From contig JAGXRK010000051.1 of NCBI GenBank assembly GCA_018335755.1, forward strand, positions 62,001 through 126,000: a stretch of 64,000 bases of DNA, in the 5' to 3' direction. The notes below the pieces were generated by a model. It did no database searches. It saw only the letters and a program-made list of their open reading frames with translations, and was not told the origin of the DNA. The stretch comes from Ignavibacterium sp. (GTDB taxonomy: Bacteria > Bacteroidota > Ignavibacteria > Ignavibacteriales > Ignavibacteriaceae). Every line of letters starts with the position of its first letter. Position 1 is the first letter of the stretch. The translations under genes and the position numbers were made by a program. Below, one piece after another: positions 52,379 to 62,298 of this stretch.

Positions 52379-53389
52379 TCAATTGCTGCCGGAATGACTT
52401 TCATTAGCAAGCTGCTGAATTTCTGCCGCAGACAGCGCCCTGTTATAAAACCGCAGATTGTCCATATCACCTGCCCAGGACTGAGACGCCTGAAATGCAC
52501 CGCCTACAGCGTCTTGATCCTGTCCAATGATTAAACCATTATTTACAACATTCAGGGTTGAGGTTTTGACCGAAATACCGGCTCCAATCTCGCCGCCATC
52601 GATGTATAGTCTGGCTAAGGCGCCGCTTCTAATGACCGTTACATGATGCCACTTCAAGTCTTTCATCTGAATATCGGTGGCAAAATTGTAAGTGGTCCCG
52701 TCAATTGCCATGCTCCATCGGTTGTTGGAACTAGCATAATAAATAAACAGAAAATTATGATTAGTACCGTTCGAACAACTCACCCACCAAGGTTCAAAAG
52801 AATCACCGGTTCGTCCCATTCGCAGCCAGCCGGATATTGTAAAGTCGTTTAGACCATTCAATACCTGATTTGGCAGGGAGAGAGCATCCGTAGCATTTGG
52901 ACCAATAGTCAGAATACCATTAGCCGTGGCGCCGCTCATAAGCGATCCATCATAATTATTATTACCCGCATCGTTAGCATTATTATTAAATGGGTACCAA
53001 GCCATCAGCCCTTGCCCTGGGACATTGGGCTTAACCACACGAACATCTACTTTTGCGGAGGTTCGGGATCCTTGAGAATTTTCTACATTGCATGTAATAC
53101 TGAACATACCCTCTGTATCCGGCGCTGTTCAGGTAATACCGCTTCCCGATCCATTGATACTGCCGCCGTTAGCCGCCCAAAAGTAAGTTAATGCATTCCC
53201 ATTAGGATCAACTGCATCGCAATTGATCGAGCTGGTTTCGCCCCGCTGCAAACTATCCGGACTTGCTGTTAGGCTTTTGATCGTCAGCGCACTGGTGTTG
53301 GGATTTGTGCCGTTTTCTTCATTGCTGCAGGCGGCAAATAAAACAGCCGCGAGAAGCACAATAAAAGGAAGTTTAATTAGGTTTTTCAT
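52379..53389 (-). pseudogene. LamG-domain surface lipoprotein interrupted by one nonsense codon
   Basis: Reading from the ATG at 53389 (the GGAG of ATGGAGACAAAA just upstream is the ribosome-binding site), the protein has a signal peptide with lipobox FAAC followed by SNEEN, a PKD/Ig-like domain (SLTASPDSLQRGETSSINCD), and then meets TGA at 53129-53131 between GSGSGIT and TAPDTEG. The same frame continues to 52379 as a complete LamG/ConA-like domain (GLMAWYPFNNNANDAG, FTISGWLRMG, WHHVTVIRSGALARLYIDGG, DNLRFYNRALSAAEI). Related sequences have Trp (TGG) at this point, so a single G-to-A change explains the break. Recent pseudogene or a sequencing error. Confidence 0.82.
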
Positions 53390-53510
53390 TTTTGTCTCCA
53401 TTTTAATTTAGATTGTTATCTTTGTTATTTCGGGTAACATAGGATTGCTTTCCTCCAAGCAAGCACTAGAACTTAAGATTGTGGTTAGAAGTAATTCAAT
53501 CACCTTTACG

Positions 53511-54089
53511 TTAGTATTCCCAGCGTCCTTCTAATTCAATTCTTATTCCACCGCTTACCAGTGTTTTGTAAACAAAGGTTGCATTATCGTTGTTATAATA
53601 TGCTGGAGGATCAATTGTAACACTGCCCATCCAATCGTCTGCAGTAAGACCATCATCATCCATGACATCTATGTCATATGTTTGGTTCATAGGTATATCA
53701 TGAGGTAGGCTGCCGTCATTTGAAGAAGCCGGAGTAGTAAATACAAAGCGGTCATAAGCATTTTCGAAAAGAGCATCCTCCATTGTCACTGATCTGAAAA
53801 CATGAGTACTGCTGCCGGATTTACTTAACTTAACATAAATATCCGGTCTGCGTGTCGGTGAATTTGAAAATACGTGATAGTCCCATTTATCACCGTTTGG
53901 CTTGTTTAAAGGAAAACTTGTAATAATAATTTTTGAAAGCTTTAAATATTTTGGAGTATTAATCACAACCGGATCGCCGCCGCCATTATTCGGATCGGCT
54001 GGTACAAGTGGATTATCCTCATTGCTGCATCCGGCAATTAAAACCGCTGCAAGAATCATAAGAAAAGAAATTTTAATTAAGTTTTTCAT
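53511..54089 (-). CDS. Surface-type lipoprotein, C2-like domain (paralogue of the one at 58.8 kb)
   Basis: Start placed at the ATG at 54089; the upstream ATG at 54101 contains the GGAG ribosome-binding site. The product (192 residues) has lipobox IAGC followed by SNEDN, similar to the acidic export signal of Bacteroidota surface lipoproteins. The mature part contains PDIYVKLSKSG, TYDIDVMDDDGLTADDWMGS and ends LEGRWEY. The order of strands and the DDDG...D residues resemble a C2 domain; this is inference. It aligns along its length with 58825-59394. Its leader sequence is shared with the LamG gene. Confidence 0.72.
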   Translation of the reverse strand: MKNLIKISFLMILAAVLIAGCSNEDNPLVPADPNNGGGDPVVINTPKYLKLSKIIITSFPLNKPNGDKWDYHVFSNSPTRRPDIYVKLSKSGSSTHVFRSVTMEDALFENAYDRFVFTTPASSNDGSLPHDIPMNQTYDIDVMDDDGLTADDWMGSVTIDPPAYYNNDNATFVYKTLVSGGIRIELEGRWEY

Positions 54090-54132
54090 TTTTGTCTCCA
54101 TTTTGATTTAGATTTAAGTTGATTTCTTTGAA

Positions 54133-54564
54133 TTAGTCTTTCTTAACTGAAATTGAACCTGAAAGCGAATTTCTTGAAGATTCCCATCCGCCGCTGAGAG
54201 TAACTGAGTTTAATGTTAAATCGCTTATCCAGGTAAAATTTGTCCCTGTTAATGTTACAGAATATTTGTTGTTCCCTGTTTTTGCTCCTGAAAGTGTACC
54301 GCCATAATTTTCAGCACCGTTACTTTTAACTAGTCTCATAGAAAAACTGCCGTTTATGTTGTCATCGTTTTGCAGTATTTGAAAAGAGATAGTTCCGCTG
54401 TCGTAACCCGGGTGATCTATAGTTCCATCCCATTTACCGGATATGTTTGCTATTTCTGGTGAGATGGGATCGTTTTCCTCTGAGCAGGCACCAAAGGTTA
54501 AGATTGCCGTTGAAAGAAATGCAATATTCAGCAGGCTTTGCAGTTTTTGTTTGAGTGGTTTCAT
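54133..54564 (-). CDS. Small lipoprotein of unknown function
   Basis: The 143-residue protein has a signal peptide and lipobox TFGAC (Cys near residue 27) followed by SEEND, again an acidic stretch just after the lipidated Cys. The mature part is a beta-barrel-like domain starting ISGKWDGTIDHPGYDSG, with NDDNINGSFSMRL and TLSGGWESSRNSLSGSISVKKD, a pattern shared with small lipocalin-like extracellular domains. First of the minus-strand lipoprotein group; 230 bp from the divergent ECF sigma gene. Confidence 0.65.
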   Translation of the reverse strand: MKPLKQKLQSLLNIAFLSTAILTFGACSEENDPISPEIANISGKWDGTIDHPGYDSGTISFQILQNDDNINGSFSMRLVKSNGAENYGGTLSGAKTGNNKYSVTLTGTNFTWISDLTLNSVTLSGGWESSRNSLSGSISVKKD

Positions 54565-54794
54565 TTTAGCTCCTTTTGGTATTGTTTTACATTTGTAATA
54601 ATTAGTTGTATTTGCTACTTTGCGAATTATTGATTAACCAGTTTAATTGTTCGTTTAATTCTTTTACAAAGTGTGATTAATCCTTCATACTATAACGCAG
54701 TAAATTCCACTGAAAGTGATAACGAGCATTAAAAATTTTTTTATTTTTTTGAAATAGTTTCTTTTTTCATTGTTTTTGAAGGATTTGCCCCTGA

Positions 54795-55364
54795 ATGAAT
54801 GAATTACAAAAGGATGTAACGCGGCTATTATCTGATCTGAGCGACGGAAATCGTGAGGTTGTTGATTTGCTGATGCCCCTTGTTTATAAGGAAATGCACC
54901 AGCTTGCACATATGCACTTGAGGGGTGAAAGAAGAGATCATACATTAAATGCAACAGCATTGGTTCATGAAGCATACATTAAACTGGTTGACCAGGATAA
55001 AATAACCTGGCAGAACCGTGCTCACTTTTTCGGGATAGCATCCCAAGCGATGAGAAGGATATTAATTAATTATGCGAATGCACGAATTGCTCAAAAGCGT
55101 GGAGGCAACCAGGTTCTTGCAACTTTTGTTGATGATAAAATGAAGCGTGAACAAAGACCGGAAGAATTGATTGCACTTGACGAAGCACTAAAAAAACTTG
55201 AAGAAATAAATGAACGCCAGTCAAAAATAATTGAGCATTGGTTTTTTGTAGGACTAAATCATGAAGAGATAGCTGAGATACTAGATGTTTCTGTACCGAC
55301 AGTCCGAAGGGACTTTCGTCTTGCAAAAGCGTGGTTGAGCAGAGAGATGAAGCATGAACTATAG
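54795..55364 (+). CDS. ECF-type RNA polymerase sigma factor (TIGR02999-like)
   Basis: The 189-residue sigma factor has region 2 (LMPLVYKEMHQLAHMHLRGE, ATALVHEAYIKLVDQDKITW) and region 4 (RQSKIIEHWFFVGLNHEEIA, DVSVPTVRRDFRLAKAWL). The sequence NRAHFFGIASQAMRRIL and ARIAQKRGG are typical of the ECF_SfII/TIGR02999 group, which often pairs with a Ser/Thr kinase. No anti-sigma factor is seen; the adjacent kinase may control it by phosphorylation. Its targets are likely to include itself and the neighbouring lipoproteins (inference). Confidence 0.88.
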   Translation: MNELQKDVTRLLSDLSDGNREVVDLLMPLVYKEMHQLAHMHLRGERRDHTLNATALVHEAYIKLVDQDKITWQNRAHFFGIASQAMRRILINYANARIAQKRGGNQVLATFVDDKMKREQRPEELIALDEALKKLEEINERQSKIIEHWFFVGLNHEEIAEILDVSVPTVRRDFRLAKAWLSREMKHEL

Positions 55365-55412
55365 CTTTTGGAATCTCAGACTGCGAACAGATAGTAATTA
55401 AAATAAATATAT

Positions 55413-55821
55413 AACCCTTTCAGGGTTAAGACTTTTATTTTAATTGCTTAAATCAGGATTACATCCTGATTTATACTATTAAACCCCGTTGGGGTTTTTC
55501 AAAAAGTAACAGATTGACCTTTACCCCGGGGGAAAAGATATTACAAACAGGAATCACATCACTGTAAAAAAGAAGAAGTACAAGAACCATATGCAGCACT
55601 TTGGGTTTCGTAATGGATCATACAAATATTCCCTGAAGGGGAAAGATATTGCAAGCAAGGATAACGTCTTTGAAAAAGAAAAAATACAGGAAACATATAA
55701 AACCGCTTTAAGTTGGTTAAAAATTACTATATAAATATTCCCCGAAGGGGAAAAATATTATAAACAGGGATGCAATCCCTGTGCAGTATAAAAACCAAAA
55801 AACACAATACCCCGAAGGGGT
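55413..55821. repeat. Palindrome array and 108-109 bp tandem repeat between sigma factor and kinase
   Basis: Three palindromes come first: AACCCT/AGGGTT (55413-55427), AATCAGGAT/ATCCTGATT (55451-55471) and AAACCCC/GGGGTTT (55481-55497). Then three tandem units of about 108-109 bp follow, starting near 55520, 55628 and 55737. Each opens with CCCC(T)GAAGGGG(A)-like sequence, GATATT/AATATT and (A)CAGG. Units A and B share further blocks (AGAAGTACAAGAACC against AAAAATACAGGAAAC). A last palindrome ACCCCGAAGGGGT (55809-55821) ends 18 bp before the kinase start. No convincing gene is inside. Confidence 0.8.
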
Positions 55822-55839
55822 TAAATAAATGAGTAGCAA

Positions 55840-58812
55840 ATGAATCCGGAACGATGGAAAAAAATACAATCACTTTTTGAAAAAGCTTTAGAGTTTAATC
55901 TTTCAGAAAGAGAAAGCTTCTTAAAACAGGAGTGCGGTGATGATAAAGAACTTTTCGATGAAGTAGTCTCATTGATTTCGGCAGATGAAAAACAGCACAG
56001 CATTTTTTCAGGTTCAGCCGGCGACTACATCGCTATTGATGATGCAAACCTTGATGGAAAAACTTTTGGCAGCTACCGGACAATAAAACAAATTGGTTCG
56101 GGCGGAATGGGTTCAGTATATCTTGCCGAGAGAATTGATGGTCACTTTGAGCAGAAAGTTGCACTAAAAATTGTTAAGCCGGGAATGAATTCTAATGAGA
56201 TCATCAGACGGTTTGAGGACGAGAGACAAATTCTTGCAAGACTTCAGCATCCCAACATTGCACGGCTTCTTGACGGCGGAATTTCTGAATCAGGTCTTCC
56301 CTATTTCACTTTGGAGTATGTGGAGGGCAAACCGATTACAAATTATTGTGATGAAAATAATCTTACAATCGAAGAACGACTGGAACTTTTCAAAAAAGTC
56401 TGTAATGCTGTTTTATTTGCTCATCAAAATCTTGTTATTCACAGGGACATAAAGCCGGGAAATATTCTTGTTCAGGAGGATGGAACAGTCAAACTGCTCG
56501 ACTTTGGGATTGCAAAAGTTTTTGAGGAAGATGAGGATCAGACTTTTTTAACCCGCACAGGGATGAGAGTGATGACTCCGGAATACGCTTCGCCGGAACA
56601 AGTACGCGGCGAACCTGTCGGCACAGCAACGGATATTTATTCTCTGGGATTAATTCTTTACCAGCTTCTCACAGGATGCCCCCCTTATGTAGTAACATCT
56701 ACTTCGGCTCTTGAAATGGAAAGAATCATCTGCCTGACCGAACCGCAGAAGCCAAGCACAATGATCACGAAGAATTTTTCATCGGCACCTGATAGTAATC
56801 AAAAATCCTCTCCCGATTTTATATCACAAAAAAGAAAAACAACTATTCCCAAATTGAGGAAAAGAATTTCGGGTGATCTTGATAATATTTGCCTGATGGC
56901 AATCCGGAAGGAGCCGGAGAGAAGATACAGTTCAATTGCCCAGTTAATAACGGATATTGATAATCACTTAACCGGACTGCCGGTCATCGCAAGAAAAAAT
57001 ACCGCATCCTACAGAACAAAGAAATTTATCCAAAGACACAAAGCGGGAGTAGTTGTTGCTTTTGCTGCTGTTTTTATTGTAGCCATACTAACAACAATTT
57101 ATTTTATTCAGCTTGCGGAGGAGAGGGACAAGGCTCAGCTTGAGGCAGAAAAATCTAAAAAGGTATCCGAGTTTCTTGCCGGGATCTTCCAGGTGTCCGA
57201 TCCTGAGCAGTCAAAAGGAGAATCTATTACTGCCAGAGAACTTTTAGATGTTGGTGTAAGAAGAATAGAAAGCGAACTGTCAGATCAGCCGGAAGTGCTT
57301 GCAAATATGCTGGGTGTTACCGGAAATGTTTATAAGAGTCTGGGTTTGTACCAAAATGCACAGACACTATTACAAAGAGCTTATTCAATTAATGATTCAC
57401 TCCTTGGGAGCAGAAGTCCTGAAACCGCAAAAAGCCTGAATGATCTTGCTAGTATAAATTTCGCAATGGGCAATTATGGATCAGCAATAGAAAAATTCAA
57501 CCAAGCAATTGCGATCAGAAAAAACATTTACGGAGAAGAAAGTTTAGAGACTGCTGAAAGCAAGAATGATCTTGCAATGGTTTTACGTGAAGAAGGCAAA
57601 TATGAAGAAGCAGAAACACTTTTAATCGCTTCCTTGTCGGTCAGGAAGAAATTCCTTTCTTCCGAAAGCCCCGAAGTTGCACAGTCAATGAACAACCTTG
57701 GATTGATTAAGGATGATATGGGTGATTTTGATGAAGCTAAAAAATTATTTGAGGAATCTTTAAAGATAAAAGAAAAACTTTATGGAAAGATTCATCCATC
57801 CGTAACTGAAACTATGGGCAATCTTGCTTTCCTTCTTCGGCAGATGGGTGAATATAATGAAGCATCAAAATTGTTTAACGAAACTTTGGAGATTGATAAA
57901 AAACTTTTTGGAGATATTCATCCCGTAATTTCAACAGACCTTTATAACATTGCTTCCATCACTGCCCTGATGGGTGATTTGAACAGTGCAGAAAAATTAT
58001 ATACTGAAGTTCTAAACCTCGACAAAAAACTTTTAGGGGAAGAGCATCCATATATCGCTCTTGATTTGAATAACCTTGCCGGAATATTAAGCGATAAAGG
58101 TGAATTTGAAAGAGCAGAAGATATTTATAAAGAATCATTGGCTATGAATAGAAAAATATATGGTGATGAACATCCCGAAGTTGCAACCAGTATGAGTAAT
58201 CTCGGCGTAATGTATAACCGCTGGAGAAAGTTGTCCCTGGCAGAACCCCTTTTAAAATCTGCTCTTGATATGAGGACTAAACTGCTTGGTAAAAATCATC
58301 CGAACACAGTTACAAGTGTGAATATTTACGCAGCGCTTTTATCCAGCATGAAAAAACACAACGAAGCAGTTGAATATTACAGGGAATCACTTTCACTAAG
58401 AATTCAAATGCTCGGGGAAGATCATCCACAGACCGCTAACGCATTCATTGGCTTAGGCAGCGTACTTATTGAGATAAATAATTTTAAAGAAGCAGAAGAA
58501 ATAATTAACAAAGGAATTGAAGCATACAGAAAAAAACTTCCACCAGAGCACTGGAATATTTCTTATGCACAAAGCATTCTGGGTAAATGTTTTTCCCGGG
58601 AGGGAAAGTTTGAACAGGCAGAAATGATTTTATTAAAATCTTATAACAATTTGCTGGATAAAAGAGGAAAGGATGACAGGTTAACAATAAGTACTATAAA
58701 AATACTGGTTAAAAATTATGAGCTCTGGGGAAAGAAAGATCTGGCAAATAAATACATTGAAATCCTGAGCAGTGCCGATGCAGATAAATTGGATGCCACG
58801 GCAACGCCGTGA
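55840..58812 (+). CDS. Membrane Ser/Thr protein kinase with kinesin-light-chain-like TPR sensor
   Basis: The 990 residues read: a short N-terminal helical region (MNPERWKKIQSLFEKAL), kinase domain (about 75-380) with GSGGMGSVYLAE, Lys110 in VALK, catalytic HRDIKPGN (Asp203), DFG (Asp221) and PEYASPEQVRG, then a helix at about 402-423, and ten or so 42-residue TPR repeats of the kinesin-light-chain type (repeated SxNNLGxIxxxxGxxxEAxxLFxESLxI). The TPR part is presumably extracytoplasmic and senses protein partners. All catalytic residues are present. Paired with the ECF sigma gene upstream. Confidence 0.92.
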   Translation: MNPERWKKIQSLFEKALEFNLSERESFLKQECGDDKELFDEVVSLISADEKQHSIFSGSAGDYIAIDDANLDGKTFGSYRTIKQIGSGGMGSVYLAERIDGHFEQKVALKIVKPGMNSNEIIRRFEDERQILARLQHPNIARLLDGGISESGLPYFTLEYVEGKPITNYCDENNLTIEERLELFKKVCNAVLFAHQNLVIHRDIKPGNILVQEDGTVKLLDFGIAKVFEEDEDQTFLTRTGMRVMTPEYASPEQVRGEPVGTATDIYSLGLILYQLLTGCPPYVVTSTSALEMERIICLTEPQKPSTMITKNFSSAPDSNQKSSPDFISQKRKTTIPKLRKRISGDLDNICLMAIRKEPERRYSSIAQLITDIDNHLTGLPVIARKNTASYRTKKFIQRHKAGVVVAFAAVFIVAILTTIYFIQLAEERDKAQLEAEKSKKVSEFLAGIFQVSDPEQSKGESITARELLDVGVRRIESELSDQPEVLANMLGVTGNVYKSLGLYQNAQTLLQRAYSINDSLLGSRSPETAKSLNDLASINFAMGNYGSAIEKFNQAIAIRKNIYGEESLETAESKNDLAMVLREEGKYEEAETLLIASLSVRKKFLSSESPEVAQSMNNLGLIKDDMGDFDEAKKLFEESLKIKEKLYGKIHPSVTETMGNLAFLLRQMGEYNEASKLFNETLEIDKKLFGDIHPVISTDLYNIASITALMGDLNSAEKLYTEVLNLDKKLLGEEHPYIALDLNNLAGILSDKGEFERAEDIYKESLAMNRKIYGDEHPEVATSMSNLGVMYNRWRKLSLAEPLLKSALDMRTKLLGKNHPNTVTSVNIYAALLSSMKKHNEAVEYYRESLSLRIQMLGEDHPQTANAFIGLGSVLIEINNFKEAEEIINKGIEAYRKKLPPEHWNISYAQSILGKCFSREGKFEQAEMILLKSYNNLLDKRGKDDRLTISTIKILVKNYELWGKKDLANKYIEILSSADADKLDATATP

Positions 58813-58824
58813 CATCCGGAAGTT

Positions 58825-59394
58825 TTAATATATCCAGGCACCCTTTACTTTTATCTTCAAACTGCCGCTCGTAAGAGTCTTGTTAAAGTTTGTTGCGTTA
58901 TCTTTAACATAAATTGATGATGGTTTTACTGATACAGAGCCCATCTGATCTTTTCCCCCAAAGTCATCATCAACAAGACTTATCATCCAGGTCTGTGAAT
59001 AAGGTACATCGTAAGGAAGCTTTCCATCATCTGAAGAAGCGGGTTTAGTAAAAACATATGTGCTTGTGTGGTTTGCATTCTTTCTACGGTCTGACCAGAA
59101 CACAGGCAGGTGGTTACCGGATCTTTGCAGAACCACTTCAATATCCGGTTTTCTCTCCTCTGATGACAGAGGATTCCAATCCCAGGTATCGCCGTTTGGT
59201 TTGTTTTGGGGAAATCCGGTAACAGAAATGCTTTCTATATGCATAAATCTTGGTGTTTTAATTACAATAGGGTCCGGATCTCCACCACCATTTCCCGGAT
59301 CGGTAGGTGCAAGAGGATTGTCTTCAGTACTGCATCCGATAAATAATATTGATGCAAATATCATTGCTAAAAAGAGGATAAATAAGTTTTTCAT
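58825..59394 (-). CDS. Surface-type lipoprotein, C2-like domain (paralogue of the one at 53.5 kb)
   Basis: ATG at 59394 is preferred; ATG 59400 leaves too little room for the AAAGGA site. The 189-residue product has lipobox FIGC followed by STEDN. Shared blocks with 53511-54089 include NKPNGDTWDWNP, RKPDIEVVLQRSG, FTKPASSDDGKLPYDVP, MISLVDDDFGGKDQMGSVS and the end GAWIY. It is convergent with the kinase, whose stop lies 12 bp away. The pair of paralogues therefore brackets the sigma/kinase genes. Confidence 0.72.
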   Translation of the reverse strand: MKNLFILFLAMIFASILFIGCSTEDNPLAPTDPGNGGGDPDPIVIKTPRFMHIESISVTGFPQNKPNGDTWDWNPLSSEERKPDIEVVLQRSGNHLPVFWSDRRKNANHTSTYVFTKPASSDDGKLPYDVPYSQTWMISLVDDDFGGKDQMGSVSVKPSSIYVKDNATNFNKTLTSGSLKIKVKGAWIY

Positions 59395-59573
59395 TTTCAT
59401 TTCCTTTATAGGTTAATAATTATTTGTGCTTCTAATTATTAAACGCAGTAAAGAGAACTAAAAGTGATAACGGGATTTAAAACTATTTTTCTGATTGAAA
59501 GGAATAGCCCAATAATGGCGTTAATTAAGTTTTATAAGCCGGGATAAATTGCAGCAGAAAATCTAAATAGAAG

Positions 59574-62201
59574 TCACCGTGAAGCTGACTCTAATTTTTC
59601 AAAAACCAACCCCACTCTTTCGGCCACAGCAACTTTTATCGTATCGCCATCATCAAAATTACCGGCAAGCAATTCCTGCGAAAGAGGATTTACAAGATAT
59701 TTTTGAATTACTCTTTTTAACGGACGCGCACCGTAAGTTACATCGTAGCCAAGCTGTGCTAGCCAGTCTTTTGCTTCGTCGGATACGGCAAGTGTAATCT
59801 CTTTATTCTTTAACATTTTCTGGACTCGCTCAAGCTGCAGATCAACGATCTTTCTTATTTCAGATTTCAGTAATGGCTTGAAGAGAACAATCTCATCTAT
59901 CCTGTTTAAAAACTCCGGACGGATGGTTTTTCTTAAAAGATCAAAAAGTCTCTGACGCAAATCGCCCATCACTTCTTCGATATTATTTTCTGTAAATGCA
60001 TCAAGTTTGTCCTGAATAATATGCGAGCCGATGTTTGACGTCATTATGATGATTGTATTCTTGAAGTTTACAGTTCGTCCCTGGTTGTCTGTTAATCTTC
60101 CGTCATCCAGAACCTGCAGAAGAACATTGAACACATCCGGATGAGCTTTTTCAATTTCATCGAGAAGCACTACAGAATAGGGTCTTCTTCGGACGGCTTC
60201 TGTCAATTGTCCGCCTTCTTCATATCCAACGTAACCGGGAGGTGCACCAATTAATCGTGAAACAGAAAACTTTTCCATATACTCGCTCATATCTATTCGA
60301 ATCATTGCATGTTCATCATCGAAAAGAACTTCAGCAAGTGAGCGGGCGAGTTCGGTTTTACCAACACCGGTAGTTCCAAGAAAAATAAATGACCCAATCG
60401 GGCGATTCGCATCCTGCAATCCTGAACGTGAACGGCGGATTGCGTTTGCAACCGCAATAACAGCTTCATCCTGTCCAACAACACGATGATGAAGTTCATC
60501 CTCTAATTTTAATAATTTGCTTCTTTCGCTCTCAAGCATTTTATTGACAGGAATTCCGGTCCACTTGGAAACTATTTCTGCAATATCTTCAGCATCCACT
60601 TCTTCCTTAAGCATCTTATTATCTTTTTGTGCTTCGGCAAGTTTTTGTGTTTCTTCTTTCAATTGTTTTTCGAGATTAGTAATGCTTCCATATCGGATCT
60701 CAGCAACTTTACCAAGATTACCTTCCCGCTCGTATCGTTCTGCTTCAAGTTTAAGATTTTCAATTTCATTTCTCATTGTGCGGATCTTCTGGATTTTTTC
60801 TTTTTCCATATCCCAATGCATTCTAAGCCTGGTTCTCACTTCATTTAATCCACCCAACTCCCGATCAAGTTCTTCAAGTCTATTTGCAGAAGCACTATCT
60901 TTTTCACGCTTCAACGCTTCGCGCTCTATTTCAAGCTGTTTAACTTTTCGTTCGAGTGTATCCAATTCTTCCGGCATTGAATCAATTTCAATTCTTAGTT
61001 TTGATGCGGCTTCGTCAATAAGATCGATTGCTTTGTCAGGAAGAAATCTATCCGTGATATATCTTTCAGATAGTTGAGTCGCAGCAACGATAGCTCCATC
61101 TGTAATGCGAACTCCGTGATGAACTTCATAACGTTCTTTAAGTCCGCGTAAAATTGAGATAGTATCCTCTTCTGATGGTTCAGAAACCAAAACCGGTTGA
61201 AATCTTCTTTCAAGAGCAGCATCTTTTTCTATATGTTTTTTATATTCATCAAGAGTGGTTGCCCCGATTGCATGCAGTTCACCGCGCGCCAGAGCAGGCT
61301 TTAAAATATTTGCTGCATCCATTGCCCCTTGTGTTGCACCTGCGCCGACAAGTGTGTGAAGCTCATCAATGAAAAGTATTATTTCACCGTTTGAATCCTG
61401 GACTTCTTTTATAACTGCTTTCAGTCTTTCTTCAAACTGTCCGCGGAATTGCGTGCCAGCTATAAGCGCACTTATGTCAAGAGCGACGATCCTTTTTGTT
61501 TTTAAATTTTCCGGAACATCACCCGAGACAATCCGATGGGCAATTCCCTCGGCAATAGCTGTCTTCCCTACTCCGGGCTCACCAATCAAAACAGGATTGT
61601 TTTTTGTTCTTCTTGAAAGGACTTGCAGAACCCTTCGTATCTCTTCATCTCTTCCGATTACAGGATCGAGTTTCCCCTGCTTAACAAGTTCATTTAAATC
61701 TCTTCCATACTTATCAAGGGATTGATATGTGTCTTCAGGATTTTGCGAAGTGACTCTTTGAGTTCCTCGAACGGTTTTCAGCGCAGACAGAACATCGTTA
61801 TAAGTGATTCCGTTATCACGCAGCAATTGTCCTGTCCTGCCCCTATCATTTGCGAGGGCAAGCAGAAGGTGTTCTGTCGAGACATAATCATCCTTAAGAT
61901 TTCGGGCCTCTTCTGCAGCAGTATCAAAAAGCTTTGCAAGATTATTACTCATTTGCTGATTGCCCAAACCGGTTCCACTTACTTTTGGAAGGGATTCAAG
62001 CATATGATTTACTTTTAATTTAACCGCATTAAAGTTTCCGCCGGTTTTTTTAATAATGGATTCAGCAATGTTTCCGCTTTCCTGCACAATTGCAGCAAGC
62101 AGATGTTCCGGATCAACAATCTGGTTGTTATACTTCTGTGCAATCTCAACTGCTGTCTGAACAATTTCCTGTGCTTTTACTGTTAATCTGTTAAAATTCA
62201 T
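59574..62201 (-). CDS. clpB: ATP-dependent chaperone ClpB
   Basis: The ATG at 62201 gives the family start [17 protein letters not shown] with TAGGAG about nine bases upstream; an ATG three codons earlier overlaps that site. The 875-residue protein has the double Clp N-domain, NBD1 with Walker [14 protein letters not shown], the coiled-coil middle domain (about 400-530), and NBD2 with [13 protein letters not shown], plus [13 protein letters not shown]. It disaggregates proteins with DnaK. htpG is 97 bp upstream on the same strand, so both chaperones may respond to heat together. Confidence 0.96.
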   Translation of the reverse strand: MNFNRLTVKAQEIVQTAVEIAQKYNNQIVDPEHLLAAIVQESGNIAESIIKKTGGNFNAVKLKVNHMLESLPKVSGTGLGNQQMSNNLAKLFDTAAEEARNLKDDYVSTEHLLLALANDRGRTGQLLRDNGITYNDVLSALKTVRGTQRVTSQNPEDTYQSLDKYGRDLNELVKQGKLDPVIGRDEEIRRVLQVLSRRTKNNPVLIGEPGVGKTAIAEGIAHRIVSGDVPENLKTKRIVALDISALIAGTQFRGQFEERLKAVIKEVQDSNGEIILFIDELHTLVGAGATQGAMDAANILKPALARGELHAIGATTLDEYKKHIEKDAALERRFQPVLVSEPSEEDTISILRGLKERYEVHHGVRITDGAIVAATQLSERYITDRFLPDKAIDLIDEAASKLRIEIDSMPEELDTLERKVKQLEIEREALKREKDSASANRLEELDRELGGLNEVRTRLRMHWDMEKEKIQKIRTMRNEIENLKLEAERYEREGNLGKVAEIRYGSITNLEKQLKEETQKLAEAQKDNKMLKEEVDAEDIAEIVSKWTGIPVNKMLESERSKLLKLEDELHHRVVGQDEAVIAVANAIRRSRSGLQDANRPIGSFIFLGTTGVGKTELARSLAEVLFDDEHAMIRIDMSEYMEKFSVSRLIGAPPGYVGYEEGGQLTEAVRRRPYSVVLLDEIEKAHPDVFNVLLQVLDDGRLTDNQGRTVNFKNTIIIMTSNIGSHIIQDKLDAFTENNIEEVMGDLRQRLFDLLRKTIRPEFLNRIDEIVLFKPLLKSEIRKIVDLQLERVQKMLKNKEITLAVSDEAKDWLAQLGYDVTYGARPLKRVIQKYLVNPLSQELLAGNFDDGDTIKVAVAERVGLVFEKLESASR

Positions 62202-62217
62202 AAGGCCCATCTCCTAA

Positions 62218-62238
62218 CCTCTTCTCCAAGGGAAGAGG
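62218..62238. repeat. Palindrome in the clpB leader
   Basis: CCTCTTC and GAAGAGG form a 7-bp stem around TCCAAGG. It lies immediately upstream of the clpB ribosome-binding site in the transcript and belongs to the CCCATC..CCTAA..CC-type repeats also seen at 593 and 2335 in diverged form. Confidence 0.6.
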
Positions 62239-62298
62239 GATAAGAAAAACAATTATATTTTTATAACTCTTTCATCATTTACAACTGTTACAAGCAAA

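Noticed and set aside
52643-52852. Plus-strand frame inside the LamG gene
   Set aside because: Codon use and composition fit an antisense shadow of a conserved LamG domain.
55413-55821. CRISPR or a small gene in the tandem repeat
   Set aside because: The period is 108-109 bp with related sequence throughout, and no open frame with a ribosome-binding site spans it.
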